Counted from the stretch's first letter, positions 8,751-18,432 are shown. The stretch is 64,000 bases of DNA from Nonomuraea dietziae (GCF_014195505.1 NZ_JACIBV010000001.1:1984001-2048000), one strand, 5' to 3'. The notes: generated by a model from the sequence alone, not told the origin. Program-made: numbers and translations.

Positions 8751-10712
8751 ATGCGTGACGGGATCGCGTTCGGGGGCGACTACAACCCGGAGCAGTGGCC
8801 ACGGGAGGTGCAGGAGGAGGACATCGTCCTCATGCGCGAGGCGGGGGTGAACCTGGTCAGCCTCGGCATGTTCTCCTGGGTGCTGATGGAGCCGGCCGAG
8901 GGCCGCTTCGAGTTCGGCTGGCTGGACGAGATCGTCGACCGGCTGCACGCCGCGGGGATCGCGGTGAACCTGGCGACGCCGACGGCTGTCCCTCCGGCGT
9001 GGTTCGTCAGGAAGCATCCGGACGCGTTGCCGGTGAACCGCGAGGGCAGGCGCATCGGGTTCGGCGGGCGGCAGAGCGCGTGCTCCAGCTCCCCCGACTT
9101 CCTGGCCGCCACCTCCAGGCTGGTCACCGCGCTCGCGGGCCACTACAAGGACCATCCCGCGGTGGTGATGTGGCACGTGCACAACGAGTACGGCGCGCCG
9201 CTGGGCGAGTGCTACTGCGATCACAGCGTGCGGGCCTGGCGCGAGTGGCTTCGCCGTACATATCGGGACTTGTCGGCTTTGAACGACGCCTGGGGCTCAA
9301 CGTTCTGGGGCCAGCGGTACACCGACTGGGAGGAGATCGACGCTCCCAGGGCCAACCACACCGCGGTCAACCCCGCCCAGCGCCTCGACTACGCGCGTTT
9401 CAGCGACCAGCAGCACCGCGCGCACTACGCGCTGCAGCGCGACCTCATCCGGCGGGTGTCGGACCTGCCGGTGACGACGAACTTCGCCGGCACCGTCAAC
9501 TGCAAGTCGACCGACCTGTGGCAGTGGGCGCGCGAGGTCGACGTCGTCGCCAACGACCACTACCTGTCGGCGGAGAAGCCCGACAACCACATCGAGCTGG
9601 CCATGTCGGCCGACCTGGCGAGGTCGGTGGCCGGTGGCAGGCCGTGGCTGCTGATGGAGCACTCCACCGCGGCGGTCAACTGGCAGCCCCGCAACATCGC
9701 CAAGCGCCCAGGCGAGATGCGGCGCAACAGCCTCGCGCACGTGGCCCGCGGGTCGGACAGCGTGATGTTCTTCCAGATCAGGGCCTCGCGGTTCGGCGCG
9801 GAGAAGTTCCACTCGGGGCTGATCCCGCACGCGGGCACCGACTCCCGCCAGTGGCGCGACGTGGTCGCCCTGGGCGCCGAGGTCGAGGCGCTCGCCGAGG
9901 TCGCCGGCAGCACGGTCGCCGCCGAGGTGGCCGTCGTGTGGGACTGGGAGTCGTGGTGGGCGCTCGAGCTCGACTGGCGGCCCTCGGTCGACGTGTCCTT
10001 CCGCGAGCGGGTCGACGCCTTCTACGAGGCGCTGTGGCGCGAGCACGTCACCGTGGACTTCGTCCATCCCTCCGCCGACCTGTCGGCGTACAGGCTCGTG
10101 GTCGCGCCGAGCTCCTACCTGGTGACCGAGGCGTCGGCCAAGAACCTGCACCGCTACGTCGAGTCGGGCGGCCACCTGCTGACCTCGTTCTTCTCCGGCA
10201 TCGTGGACGCCCACGACACCATCCACCCCGGGGCCTTCCCCGGCGCGCTGCGCGAGGTCCTCGGCCTGTCGGTGGAGGAGTTCCACCCGCTGCGCGAGGA
10301 CGAGCGCGTGGGCCTGTCGGGCGGCCTGTCCGGCAGGATCTGGTCGGAGCGGGTCAGGCCGGCGGGCGCGCGGGCCCTTCGCTCCTTCGCCGAAGGCCCC
10401 GACGCGGGCCACCCCGCCTTCACCCGCCATGACCTCGGCGCGGGCAGCGCTTGGTACCTGGCCACCGCGCCGGTCACCGGCCTGCGCGGACTGCTGGCCG
10501 AGGTCCTCGACCACGCCGGCGTCACCCGTCCCCGTGACCTGCCCGACGAGCTCGAGCTGGTACGGCGAGGCCGCCACGTCTTCCTGATCAACCACGGCGA
10601 CACCCCCGTCACGGTTGCGGGCGTGAGCGGGGTGAACCTGCTCGACGGCGGCGTCCACGACGGCTCCTGCACCGTGCCCGCAGGGGCGGTCGCGGTCGTC
10701 CGAGAGGCCTGA
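8751..10712 (+). CDS. GH42 beta-galactosidase
   Basis: Cytoplasmic beta-galactosidase of 653 residues, the normal GH42 length, that would split imported galacto-oligosaccharides. It starts MRDGIAFGGDYNPEQWP; GGGG at 8741-8744 is six bases before this ATG, favouring it over ATG 8745. The acid/base Glu is in MWHVHNEYG and the nucleophile Glu in LLMEHSTAAVNW. Trimerisation and beta-sandwich domains follow. No signal peptide. It begins the rightward arm of the galactan cluster and is followed 30 bases later by the GH53 gene. Confidence 0.94.
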   Translation: MRDGIAFGGDYNPEQWPREVQEEDIVLMREAGVNLVSLGMFSWVLMEPAEGRFEFGWLDEIVDRLHAAGIAVNLATPTAVPPAWFVRKHPDALPVNREGRRIGFGGRQSACSSSPDFLAATSRLVTALAGHYKDHPAVVMWHVHNEYGAPLGECYCDHSVRAWREWLRRTYRDLSALNDAWGSTFWGQRYTDWEEIDAPRANHTAVNPAQRLDYARFSDQQHRAHYALQRDLIRRVSDLPVTTNFAGTVNCKSTDLWQWAREVDVVANDHYLSAEKPDNHIELAMSADLARSVAGGRPWLLMEHSTAAVNWQPRNIAKRPGEMRRNSLAHVARGSDSVMFFQIRASRFGAEKFHSGLIPHAGTDSRQWRDVVALGAEVEALAEVAGSTVAAEVAVVWDWESWWALELDWRPSVDVSFRERVDAFYEALWREHVTVDFVHPSADLSAYRLVVAPSSYLVTEASAKNLHRYVESGGHLLTSFFSGIVDAHDTIHPGAFPGALREVLGLSVEEFHPLREDERVGLSGGLSGRIWSERVRPAGARALRSFAEGPDAGHPAFTRHDLGAGSAWYLATAPVTGLRGLLAEVLDHAGVTRPRDLPDELELVRRGRHVFLINHGDTPVTVAGVSGVNLLDGGVHDGSCTVPAGAVAVVREA

Positions 10713-10742
10713 GAACACCCTCACACCCCCCAGGAGGTCCCT

Positions 10743-11843
10743 GTGAAGCGAGCCATCGCCGCCTTCCTCTGTGTCGCGGCGTTACTCACCGCTCCTCCCG
10801 CCCACGCGGAAGGCGGACCGCTGCCGATCAGAGGCGCGGACGTCTCCAGCCTCGCCAAGTCCGAGGCGCTGGGCGGCGTCTACCGCGACGCGGAGGGCCG
10901 GCGCGGCGACCCGCTGCGCATCCTTCGCGCGGCGGGGCTGACCCACATCAGGCTCAAGGTGTGGGTCGAGCCCGCCGACGGCTACAACACCAGGCCGCAC
11001 GTCCTGGCCGTCGCCAGGCGGGCCAGGGCCGCGGGGCTGAAGCTGCTGGTGGACTTCCACTACTCCGACAGCTGGGCCGACCCCTCCAAGCAGAACAAGC
11101 CTGCCGCGTGGGCGGCGCTGTCCTTCGAGGAGCTGCGCCAGGCGGTCCACGACCACACCTTCGACGTGCTCGACGCGCTCAAGCGGCAGGGCACGCCCGC
11201 CGACCTGGTCCAGGTCGGCAACGAGCTGAACGGCGGCCTGCTGTGGCCGGAGGGCCGCTGGGACGACTGGCAGGGCATGGCCGCCCTGCTGAACGCCGGC
11301 TCCGACGCGGTCAAGGAGGTCAGCCGGGCCACGAAGGTCGTCCTGCACCTGGCCGACGGCGCCGACAACGGCCTGTACCGGTGGTGGTTCGACAACGCCG
11401 TCGCCCACGGCGTCCGCTTCGACGTGATCGGGCTGTCGTACTACCCGTTCTGGCACGGCACGCTGGAAGCGTTCCAGACCAACATGAACGACGTGGCCGC
11501 CAGGTACGGCAAGCCGCTCCTCGTCGCCGAGACGGCCTATCCGTTCACCACCGCCGACGAGGACGGCTGGGAGAACATCATCACCTCGGCCGAGCCGTAC
11601 CCCGGCTATCCCGCGACGCCCGAAGGGCAGGCGGCCATGCTCAGGAAGGTGAGCGACCTGGTCAGGGCGGTCCCCGGCGGACGGGGGCTCGGCGTGTTCA
11701 GCTGGGAGGCCACCTGGACCGCCGTGCGGGGCAACGGATGGGACCCCGCCGACCCCGCCTCGGGCAACGCGTGGGAGAACCAGGCGCTGTTCGGCTTCGA
11801 CGACAGGGCGCTGCCCGCGATGCGGGCGCTCGGCGGCCGCTGA
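10743..11843 (+). CDS. Secreted GH53 arabinogalactan endo-beta-1,4-galactanase
   Basis: Extracellular enzyme that cuts beta-1,4-galactan (pectin type I side chains) into oligosaccharides for the importer; 366 residues. A Sec signal ends PPAHA before EGG. GH53 hallmarks are RGADVSSL near the mature N-terminus, the acid/base Glu in VQVGNELNGGLLWPEG and the nucleophile Glu in LLVAETAYPF. The GTG start has AGGAGGT four bases upstream. With the GH42 enzyme, importer and repressor it completes a galactan utilisation system like Bacillus ganRSPQAB. A strong hairpin follows at once. Confidence 0.94.
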   Translation: MKRAIAAFLCVAALLTAPPAHAEGGPLPIRGADVSSLAKSEALGGVYRDAEGRRGDPLRILRAAGLTHIRLKVWVEPADGYNTRPHVLAVARRARAAGLKLLVDFHYSDSWADPSKQNKPAAWAALSFEELRQAVHDHTFDVLDALKRQGTPADLVQVGNELNGGLLWPEGRWDDWQGMAALLNAGSDAVKEVSRATKVVLHLADGADNGLYRWWFDNAVAHGVRFDVIGLSYYPFWHGTLEAFQTNMNDVAARYGKPLLVAETAYPFTTADEDGWENIITSAEPYPGYPATPEGQAAMLRKVSDLVRAVPGGRGLGVFSWEATWTAVRGNGWDPADPASGNAWENQALFGFDDRALPAMRALGGR

Positions 11844-11850
11844 CCGTTCA

Positions 11851-11881
11851 GCCCGTCTCCCGTCCCGCGCGGGAGACGGGC
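11851..11881 (+). terminator. Strong hairpin after galactanase gene
   Basis: A perfect 12-bp stem, GCCCGTCTCCCG paired with CGGGAGACGGGC, with a 7-base loop starts 8 bases after the galactanase stop. There is no T-tract, which is common for actinobacterial terminators. It separates the galactan arm from the kinase gene. Confidence 0.8.
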
Positions 11882-11986
11882 CACCCGCGGGCCGTTCCTC
11901 GGTTAGAGTTCCGGGTGAATACGGTCATCCGGGCGGAGGACGGTCGGTTGGGACGGCGGGATCACGAAGGCGAGGGGGCAGCGACG

Positions 11987-13714
11987 GTGGGATCGCCGCT
12001 GACCTCTGACGACCCCGCCGCGATCGGGCCCTATCGGCTCGAGAGCCGCCTGGGCTCGGGCGGCATGGGCACGGTCTACCTCGCGACGGCCCCCGACGGG
12101 GCCAAGGTCGCGGTGAAGGCGATCAGGCGCGACTTCGCCGCCGACCCCGTCTACCGGGCGCGCTTTCACGAAGAGGTGTCCAACGCCAGGCGGGTGGCCT
12201 CCTTCTGCACCGCCCGCGTGCTCGACCACGGCGACGACGGCGGCATGCTCTACCTGGTCACCGAGTACATCGACGGCGTCTCGCTCGAGGACCACCTCAT
12301 CGAGCACGGCGCGCTGCAGCCCTCGGTGCTGCACTCGGCCGCCGTGGGCGTGGCCGCGGCGCTCACCGCGATCCACGCCGCCGGCCTGGTCCACCGCGAC
12401 CTCAAGCCGGCCAACGTGATGCTCACGCTCGCAGGGCCCAGGGTGATCGACTTCGGCCTGGCGCGTTCCACGCAGGTGGGCTCGCGGCACACCAACGTGG
12501 GCCTGGTGATGGGCACTCCCGGCTGGATCGCGCCCGAGCAGGTCTTCGAGGGGCGCACCAGCCCCGCCGCCGACGTGTTCGCCTGGGGCTCGCTGATCGC
12601 CTACGCGGGGCTCGGCGGCCATCCCTTCGGCTCGGGTGACGCCTACGTGATGGCGGCGCGCGCCCGGACCGCCCCTCCCGACCTGCGCGGGCTGCCCGCA
12701 CCGCTGGACCGGCTGGTCGCGGCCGCCATCCACCCCGACCCCTCACGGCGTCCCCAGGCGCGCGAGCTGCTGCTGGAGCTGGTGGGCGCGCCCGACGTGG
12801 CAGGGGCCCAGCTGGCCGCCACCCGTCACCTCACCGACTCGTGGAACCCCGCCGACCTCGGTGTACGGCAGCCGCCGCCCGGGCAGGGCTGGTCGCCTCC
12901 GCCCGGCAGGCAACGGCCGCCCTCGCGGCAGGCCGCTCCCCCGCCCCCCTCGCGGCAGGCTCCACCCCCTCCGCCCGCCGAGACGACGATCCCGCCCAGG
13001 CAGGGGCCGTTCGTGCCGCCCGCCGAGACCACCGTCCCGCCGAGGCCCGGCCCGTTCGTGCCGCCCGCCGAGATGACGATCCCGCCGACGGCCACCAGGC
13101 GGGGTCCTGTGCCGCACGGCGCGAACCCGGCCGAGACGACCGGGGGCGGGCCGATGCCCTATCACGCCACCGGTCAGGGCCCGCTGCCGCAGCGCCCGCC
13201 GTACCAGATGACCGGGCAGGGGCCGCTGCCGCCCCGGCCCGCGCGCAGGGGCGGGGTGCTGAGCGGATGCCTGGTCGCCGCCGCCGTCGTGGTGGTCCTG
13301 GTGCTGCTGCTGATCGCCGCGGTCGCGTGGATCTTCAAGCCGCCCGCCATCGGGGCCGAGGGTCCCGTGCAGGACGGCAAGCTCCGCTTCACCGTCACGG
13401 GGCACAAGTGCGCGAAGGCCGCGCAGGCCGCCAAGGTGCGCACGTGCAGGGTGTCGCTGAAGGTCAGCAACATCGGCCAGGAGGGCCGGGTGCTCTACCC
13501 CGGCCAGCAGAAGCTGCTCGACAACGACGACATGAGGCACAGCGCCGCCAAGCTGCTCGACAGGGCGGGCAAGGAGATCCAGCCGATCAGGATCGGGCCG
13601 GGCGAGTCGTTCACCGGCGGGCTGGTCTTCGAGCTTCCCAAGGAGGCCGATCCCGCAGGGGTGGAACTGCACGACTCGGGCCTGAGCAGGGGCATCAAGG
13701 TCGTTCTCGGCTGA
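11987..13714 (+). CDS. PknB-type membrane Ser/Thr protein kinase
   Basis: Eukaryote-like kinase of about 575 residues. Kinase domain (about 10-270): LGSGGMGTVYLA, VAVKAIRR with the ATP-binding Lys, HRDLKPANVM catalytic loop, DFGLA and APEQ. A Pro-rich linker (about 285-415) with repeated PPAETT-type units follows. One transmembrane helix (about 425-447, VVVVLVLLLIAAVAWIF) leads to an extracellular C-terminal domain resembling DUF4352, an immunoglobulin-like sensor module. The GTG at 11987 is preceded by GAGGGGG at good spacing; an in-frame GTG at 11914 is a weaker option. Targets unknown. Confidence 0.92.
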   Translation: MGSPLTSDDPAAIGPYRLESRLGSGGMGTVYLATAPDGAKVAVKAIRRDFAADPVYRARFHEEVSNARRVASFCTARVLDHGDDGGMLYLVTEYIDGVSLEDHLIEHGALQPSVLHSAAVGVAAALTAIHAAGLVHRDLKPANVMLTLAGPRVIDFGLARSTQVGSRHTNVGLVMGTPGWIAPEQVFEGRTSPAADVFAWGSLIAYAGLGGHPFGSGDAYVMAARARTAPPDLRGLPAPLDRLVAAAIHPDPSRRPQARELLLELVGAPDVAGAQLAATRHLTDSWNPADLGVRQPPPGQGWSPPPGRQRPPSRQAAPPPPSRQAPPPPPAETTIPPRQGPFVPPAETTVPPRPGPFVPPAEMTIPPTATRRGPVPHGANPAETTGGGPMPYHATGQGPLPQRPPYQMTGQGPLPPRPARRGGVLSGCLVAAAVVVVLVLLLIAAVAWIFKPPAIGAEGPVQDGKLRFTVTGHKCAKAAQAAKVRTCRVSLKVSNIGQEGRVLYPGQQKLLDNDDMRHSAAKLLDRAGKEIQPIRIGPGESFTGGLVFELPKEADPAGVELHDSGLSRGIKVVLG

Positions 13715-13738
13715 GGGGCGGGGCCGGCCGGCTCAGCC
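13709..13738. terminator. Bidirectional hairpin containing both stop codons
   Basis: GGCTGAG (13709-13715) pairs with CTCAGCC (13732-13738), enclosing a GGCCGGCC core. The left arm contains the kinase stop TGA and the right arm the complement of the MarR stop, so one small hairpin probably ends both convergent transcripts. Confidence 0.55.
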
Positions 13739-14161
13739 CGACACCGCGCGGCCGAAGCGGGCCAGCAGCTCGCGTAGTTGGTCGCGTTCGGGCGGCGTGA
13801 AGGCCTTCTCGATCCTGCGCTCGATCTCCACGGCGGCCGCGTCGGCGACCTCCAGCGCCTGCCTGCCCTGCTCGGTGAGGTGCGTCTCGAGCATCTGGCG
13901 GTGCCAGGCGTGCGGGCGGCGCTCGATCAGGCCACGCTCGAGCAGGTTCTTCAGCACGACGTTCGAGGCCTGCGGCGTGACCAGGCACTGCCTGGCGAGG
14001 GCGGCGTTGGAGATACCAGGGTTGCCCGCCAGGACGAGCAGCGCCGCGTACTGCGGCACGGTGAGGCCCGCCCGCTTCACGGCCGCGTGCTTGGCGGCCA
14101 TGAGCAGCTGTTCGGCGCGCTTCACGTCGAGCCCGAGTCGTTCCTCGGCAGGCATTCCCAT
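13733..14161 (-). CDS. MarR-family regulator
   Basis: Winged-helix regulator of about 142 residues starting MGMPAEERLGLDV. The core reads VPQYAALLVLAG, then the HTH NAALARQCLVTPQASNVVLKNL and a wing with RRPHAWHRQML. A longer frame upstream would run through the intergenic palindrome, so the ATG at 14161 (or 14155) is preferred. It is divergent from a PPOX-type oxidoreductase gene, and the perfect palindrome at 14189 is its probable operator. Ligand unknown. Confidence 0.88.
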   Translation of the reverse strand: MGMPAEERLGLDVKRAEQLLMAAKHAAVKRAGLTVPQYAALLVLAGNPGISNAALARQCLVTPQASNVVLKNLLERGLIERRPHAWHRQMLETHLTEQGRQALEVADAAAVEIERRIEKAFTPPERDQLRELLARFGRAVSG

Positions 14162-14188
14162 GCCAGAACCATACAGGCGTGGACAACC

Positions 14189-14202
14189 ATCAAAGCTTTG
14201 AT
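14189..14202. promoter_or_regulatory. Perfect palindrome, probable MarR operator
   Basis: ATCAAAGCTTTGAT is a perfect 14-bp AT-rich palindrome in a very GC-rich region. It sits between the divergent starts, 27 bases from the MarR start and 13 bases before the oxidoreductase start, so a bound dimer would block both promoters. Confidence 0.68.
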
Positions 14203-14215
14203 AGTGTCCTCGGCC

Positions 14216-14605
14216 ATGAGCGTGATTCCCGACAGCCATGTCGATCTGCTGACCCGCCCGCTGTTCGCCCACCTGGCGACGCTGATGCCCGACGGCACCC
14301 CGCAGGTGACGCCCGTCTGGACGATCTGGGACGGCGAGTTCCTCCGCTTCACCACGACCACGGACCGGCAGAAGGGCAGGAACGCCGCCGAGCGGCCCTC
14401 GATCTCGCTGTCGATCAACGACCCCGAGGCCCCCTACCGGTACCTGGAGGTGCGCGGCGTGGTCGAGCGCGTCGAGCCCGACCCCGGGGGCGACTTCTTC
14501 GACGTCCTGGCCAGGCGGTACGGGCTGGACTACGAGGCGCCCGTGGGCGACGCCGAGCGGCGCGTGACGCTGGTGATGCGCCCCCTGCGCTGCACCAGCC
14601 AGTAG
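14216..14605 (+). CDS. PPOX-class (flavin/F420-dependent) oxidoreductase
   Basis: Small split-barrel protein of 129 residues in the pyridoxamine-5'-phosphate-oxidase-like group, many of whose actinobacterial members bind F420 or FMN. The fold signature is LFAHLATLMPDGTPQVTPVW, then FTTTTDRQKGRNAAERP and YLEVRGVVE. The substrate cannot be read from sequence. Divergent from, and probably controlled by, the MarR regulator. It converges on the PfkB gene with only 4 bases between. Confidence 0.85.
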   Translation: MSVIPDSHVDLLTRPLFAHLATLMPDGTPQVTPVWTIWDGEFLRFTTTTDRQKGRNAAERPSISLSINDPEAPYRYLEVRGVVERVEPDPGGDFFDVLARRYGLDYEAPVGDAERRVTLVMRPLRCTSQ

Positions 14606-14609
14606 GGCC

Positions 14610-15488
14610 TCAGCTCGAGGCGGCGCGGGCCATCAGGACCTGCTCGGTGATGGGGTTCTCGTGGGTGCCTTCGGAGACGCAGGCGTGGGCCCCCGCGATC
14701 GAGCCGAGGCGGACGCATTCCTGCACGGGCTCGCCGCGCAGCAGGCCGTACAGGAAGCCGGAGACGAAGGCGTCGCCGGCGCCGTTGGAGTCGACGACCG
14801 GCCCCGGCAGCGGCGCGGCGGGGAAGGCGCGCACGTCCGCGTCGCGGGTGAGCACCAGGCAGCCGCGCGGCCCGTCGGTGCACACCACGGTGTGGGCGCG
14901 CCCGTTCGCGAGGATGTGCCGCATCGTCGCGGCGGGGTCGGCCAGCGCCGTGGCCGACAGGAAGACCAGGCCGGAGCGGTAGGCGAAGTCCTTGTGGTAG
15001 TCGGAGGAGCCGTCCCAGTCGTGCAGGTCGGTGGAGGTCGGCACGTCGTCGGGCAGGTCGGCGTAGACGTGCCGGGAGAAGTCGGTGATCGAGACGTGCA
15101 CGTGGCGGGCGGGCCGCAGGTACAGCTCGCGGGGCAGCACCTCGCCCAGCACGCCCCTGGGGTCGAACAGGGAGGTCCTGCGGCCGTCGGGGCCCACCAA
15201 CAGGACGCTGCGGCGGGTGCCCGCGGCCGAAGGGGCCCACACGAAGTCGACGCCCTTGGCGGCCAGGTGCTCCCTGATCAGCCTGCCCTGCGGGTCGTCG
15301 CCGATGAGGTCGGCGAAGCGGGTCCGCAGGCCGAGCGCGGTGCAGCCCAGCGCCACGCCCGAGCCCGTGTTGCCGATGCGGTCGACGACAGGGGGGACGG
15401 CGTAGGTGTCGGCGTAGGGCAGGGGCAGTTCGGGCACGTAGACAGTGCTGTCGACCCCCGCGCCGCCGATGACCAGCACGTCGTACAT
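14610..15488 (-). CDS. PfkB-family carbohydrate kinase
   Basis: Ribokinase-superfamily sugar kinase, 292 residues. The N-terminal signature MYDVLVIGGAGVDSTVYV and the Gly pair of GNTGSGVALG for substrate binding are visible. The catalytic motif is DSNGAGDAF (family usually DTxGAGD), retaining the base Asp. GGAG precedes the ATG. It lies just downstream of a LacI regulator and an alpha-glucosidase, so it probably phosphorylates a sugar released there, but the substrate is not determinable. Confidence 0.88.
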   Translation of the reverse strand: MYDVLVIGGAGVDSTVYVPELPLPYADTYAVPPVVDRIGNTGSGVALGCTALGLRTRFADLIGDDPQGRLIREHLAAKGVDFVWAPSAAGTRRSVLLVGPDGRRTSLFDPRGVLGEVLPRELYLRPARHVHVSITDFSRHVYADLPDDVPTSTDLHDWDGSSDYHKDFAYRSGLVFLSATALADPAATMRHILANGRAHTVVCTDGPRGCLVLTRDADVRAFPAAPLPGPVVDSNGAGDAFVSGFLYGLLRGEPVQECVRLGSIAGAHACVSEGTHENPITEQVLMARAASS

Positions 15489-15510
15489 TCGTCGTCTCCT
15501 GGAGGTTCGG

Positions 15511-16536
15511 TCAGCGGTTGACGAGGGGCCCGGAGCCGGTGGAGCCGCGCACCACGAGCTCGGGCTGGAAGATGAGCTCGACGCGCCGCGCCTGCGCCCC
15601 GTTGACCTCTTCGAGCAGCGTGGCGACGGCCGCCGAGGCCATGGCGCCGATCGGCTTGCGGACCGTGGTCAGCGGCGGGTCGGTGAAGGCGATCAGCGGC
15701 GAGTCGTCGAAGCCGACCACCGACACGTCGCCTGGCACTGCCAGCCCGCGCTCCCTGCAGGCCCTGATGGCGCCGAGCGCCATCAGGTCGCTGGCGCAGA
15801 CGATGCCGGTGCACCCCTTGGCCAGCAGCTGCGCCGCGGCCGCCTGGCCGCCCTCGACGGAGAAGAGGGAGTGCGCGACCAGGTCGCCGGCATCGCCTGC
15901 CCCCAGCAGCTGCGTCATCGCCTGCTGGTAGCCCTCGATCTTCCTGATCACCGGCACGAACCTGCGGGGGCCCGTGGCCAGCCCGATGCGCTCGTGCCCG
16001 AGATCGACAAGGTGCTGGACGGCCAGGCGCGAGGCCAGCCTGTCGTCGGGCGAGATGAAGGGCGCGTCGATGTCGTCGTTGTAGCCGTCGACCAGCACGA
16101 TCGGCAGGCCGCGGTCGATCAGCCTGGTGTAGCGGTCCATCCGCGCGGTGGTGTCGGCGTGCAGGCCCGAGACGAAGACGATGCCGCTGACGCCCCTGTC
16201 GACCAGCAGCTCGGTGAACTCGTCCTCGGGCGCGCCCCCCGGCATCTGCGTGCACAGGACCGGCGTGTAGCCGTTGTGGGTCAGCGCCTTCTCGATGGCC
16301 TGCGCGAAGGCGGGGAAGATCGGGTTGTCCAGCTCGGGTGTCACCAGCCCGATCAGCCCGTTGCTGCGCTGGCGCAGCCGCTGCGGCCGTTCGTAGCCCA
16401 TGAGGTCGAGCGCGGTCATCACGGCCTGCCTGGTGGCCGAGGAGACTCCCGGCTTGCCGTTGAGCACCCGGCTGACCGTGGCCTCGCTCACCCCTGCGTG
16501 GGCGGCGATGTCGGAGAGTCGGGCGTGACCGTTCAT
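15511..16536 (-). CDS. LacI-family regulator (alpha-glucoside side)
   Basis: Repressor of about 341 residues. HTH: LSDIAAHAGVSEATVSRVLNG; the effector-binding domain ends with FQPELVVRGST. The ATG at 16536 is preferred; a TTG at 16554 would overlap the alpha-glucosidase stop. It sits between the PfkB kinase and the GH13 gene in one minus-strand unit. It is the only LacI gene near the maltose-type genes, so the CTTGCGTAA-like sites at 18.1 and 29.1-29.2 kb are plausible targets; this is inference. Confidence 0.9.
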   Translation of the reverse strand: MNGHARLSDIAAHAGVSEATVSRVLNGKPGVSSATRQAVMTALDLMGYERPQRLRQRSNGLIGLVTPELDNPIFPAFAQAIEKALTHNGYTPVLCTQMPGGAPEDEFTELLVDRGVSGIVFVSGLHADTTARMDRYTRLIDRGLPIVLVDGYNDDIDAPFISPDDRLASRLAVQHLVDLGHERIGLATGPRRFVPVIRKIEGYQQAMTQLLGAGDAGDLVAHSLFSVEGGQAAAAQLLAKGCTGIVCASDLMALGAIRACRERGLAVPGDVSVVGFDDSPLIAFTDPPLTTVRKPIGAMASAAVATLLEEVNGAQARRVELIFQPELVVRGSTGSGPLVNR

Positions 16537-16546
16537 GATGGACACT

Positions 16547-18052
16547 TTACGCAACCTTGGCTCTCCACCACGTGGCGGAGTCGGGAGCGAGCGTGCCGGG
16601 CTCGACCGGCCCGCTCGACAGGACGGGCTCGCCGGGAGCGGGGAAGGCGATCTCCGAGCCGGTGAGGTTGACCGTGCAGACGAAGCCGTCGTCGCGGCTG
16701 AAGACCAGCGTGCCTTCCGGTGAGTCGGACCAGCGCAGCTCGCCCGACACGGTACGGCGCAGCCGCAGCGCCTCGCGGTAGAGGGAGAGCATCGAGCCGG
16801 CCTCGCCGGTCTGCGCCTCGACGCTCAGCGGGCCCCATCCGGCCGGCATGGGCAGCCACGGGCTGCTCCAGCCGTACCCCTCGGCCGAGGTCCAGGGCAT
16901 GGGCACCCTGCAGCCGTCGCGGCCGCTGTCGGGGTCGCGCAGCCGCTGGGGGTCGAGGCAGAACTCCTCCGGCAGGTCGAGCACCTCGGGCAGGCCGAGC
17001 TCCTCGCCGTTGTAGACGTAGGCCGAGCCGGGCAGCGCGAGCATGAGCAGGGCGGCCGCGCGGGCCCTCTCGACGCTGCCGAAGCGGGTGACGTGCCGCT
17101 TGACGTCGTGGTTCGACAGCACCCACGTGGAGGGGGCGCCGACGGAGGCGGCGGTCTCCAGCGACTCGGTGATCACGTGGCGCAGGGGGCCCGCCTCCCA
17201 CCGCGTGCCCAGGTAGTGGAAGTTGAAGGCCTGGTGGAGCTCGTCGGGGCGCACGTAGCGGGCGAGCCGCTCAGGCGTGGGCGCCCACGCCTCCGCCACG
17301 CCGATGCGCTCGCCGGGGTAGGAGTCGAGGATCTTGCGCCAGGAGCGGTGGATCTCGTGGACGGCGTCGTTGTCGAAGTACGGCACGACGTCGCTGCCGA
17401 TCATGCGGACCTGGTCGGCGTGGCCGATGTCGGGCAGCCCCTCGGGTTTGACCATGCCGTGCGCGACGTCGACGCGGAAGCCGTCGACGCCCAGGTCGAG
17501 CCAGAAGCGCAGGACCGACTCGAACTCGGCGCGCACCTCGGGGTGGTCCCAGTTGAGGTCGGGCTGGCTCGAGTCGAACAGGTGCAGGTACCACTGGCCG
17601 TCCTCGACCTGCGTCCAGGCCGACCCGCCGAAGATCGACTCCCAGTCGTTCGGCTGGTCGCGGAAGATGTAGCGGTCGCGGTTGACGCCGCGCAGCGCCT
17701 CCTGGAACCAGGGGTGGGCCGAGGAGGTGTGGTTGGGCACGATGTCCACGATCACCCTGATGCCCAGGCCGTGTGCCTCGTCGATGAGCGCCTTGGCGTC
17801 GCCGAGCGTGCCGAACAGCGGGTCGACGTCGCGGTAGTCGGCCACGTCGTAGCCGAAGTCGGCCATCGGCGAGGTGTAGAAGGGCGTGAGCCAGATCGCG
17901 TCGACGCCGAGGTCGGCCAGGTAGCCCAGCCGATCGCGGGCGCCGATCAGGTCGCCGACGCCGTCGCCGTTGCCGTCGGCGAAGCTGCGCACGTACACCT
18001 GGTAGATCACGGCGTCACGCCACCAGCGGGTGGCTGCCGAAGTATGGATCAT
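16547..18052 (-). CDS. GH13 alpha-glucosidase, copy 1
   Basis: Cytoplasmic glycoside hydrolase of 501 residues acting on alpha-glucosidic oligosaccharides. It starts [20 protein letters not shown]. Catalytic residues: nucleophile Asp in [11 protein letters not shown], acid/base Glu in GVAEAW, and the stabilising Asp in LSNHDVKRH. No signal peptide. It closely resembles the GH13 at 29301-30791, probably by duplication. An upstream imperfect palindrome at 18115 looks like its operator. Confidence 0.93.
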   Translation of the reverse strand: MIHTSAATRWWRDAVIYQVYVRSFADGNGDGVGDLIGARDRLGYLADLGVDAIWLTPFYTSPMADFGYDVADYRDVDPLFGTLGDAKALIDEAHGLGIRVIVDIVPNHTSSAHPWFQEALRGVNRDRYIFRDQPNDWESIFGGSAWTQVEDGQWYLHLFDSSQPDLNWDHPEVRAEFESVLRFWLDLGVDGFRVDVAHGMVKPEGLPDIGHADQVRMIGSDVVPYFDNDAVHEIHRSWRKILDSYPGERIGVAEAWAPTPERLARYVRPDELHQAFNFHYLGTRWEAGPLRHVITESLETAASVGAPSTWVLSNHDVKRHVTRFGSVERARAAALLMLALPGSAYVYNGEELGLPEVLDLPEEFCLDPQRLRDPDSGRDGCRVPMPWTSAEGYGWSSPWLPMPAGWGPLSVEAQTGEAGSMLSLYREALRLRRTVSGELRWSDSPEGTLVFSRDDGFVCTVNLTGSEIAFPAPGEPVLSSGPVEPGTLAPDSATWWRAKVA

Positions 18053-18432
18053 GGAAAACGTGTCCCCCGAGATACAGGTCCCTCCTTGTGACGGAACCAC
18101 CTCATATGAAAGAGCTTGCCGTAAGTTTACGCAAGCCTTTCCAAAGTGGGATTTTTCGCAATAAGAGGTGGCGAAGGGGCTTACGGCCACACCAAAACCT
18201 TGCTCAGCAGGGGCTCTGGGGAAGCGCACCGCGCGGGGCCCGAGACGTTGACCTTGAAACCGAAACACGACGGTTACTGAATTTTCATGTCAAGTCTGGA
18301 CACACGGGGGAACACGCGATGTACTACCTCATCAATCAGCCCCGTCACAGGTGACGTCTCACGCCCGCCAAGCAGCGGTGACTCCCCCTAACGCGGGAGT
18401 CTGATGCGGATCTACAAGGGTGGAGCGGACCC
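18053..18432. promoter_or_regulatory. Divergent promoter region between GH13 and msiK
   Basis: 380 bases without a supported gene. The AT-richer part near 18110-18180 carries the palindrome listed separately. Near 18290 there is a short TGTC-N7-GACA dyad, whose meaning I cannot assign. A frame at 18088-18354 is open but has no recognisable product. Confidence 0.6.
18115..18135. promoter_or_regulatory. Candidate operator of the maltose/alpha-glucoside regulon
   Basis: A 21-bp imperfect palindrome with outer arms CTTGC and GCAAG and inner GTAA/TTAC elements, about 62 bases upstream of the GH13 start. On the minus strand it reads CTTGCGTAAAC, matching CTTGCGTAAG at 29141. The same core also appears as CTTTACGCAA at about 16544. 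It is consistent with LacI-type MalR/AglR control. Confidence 0.55.
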
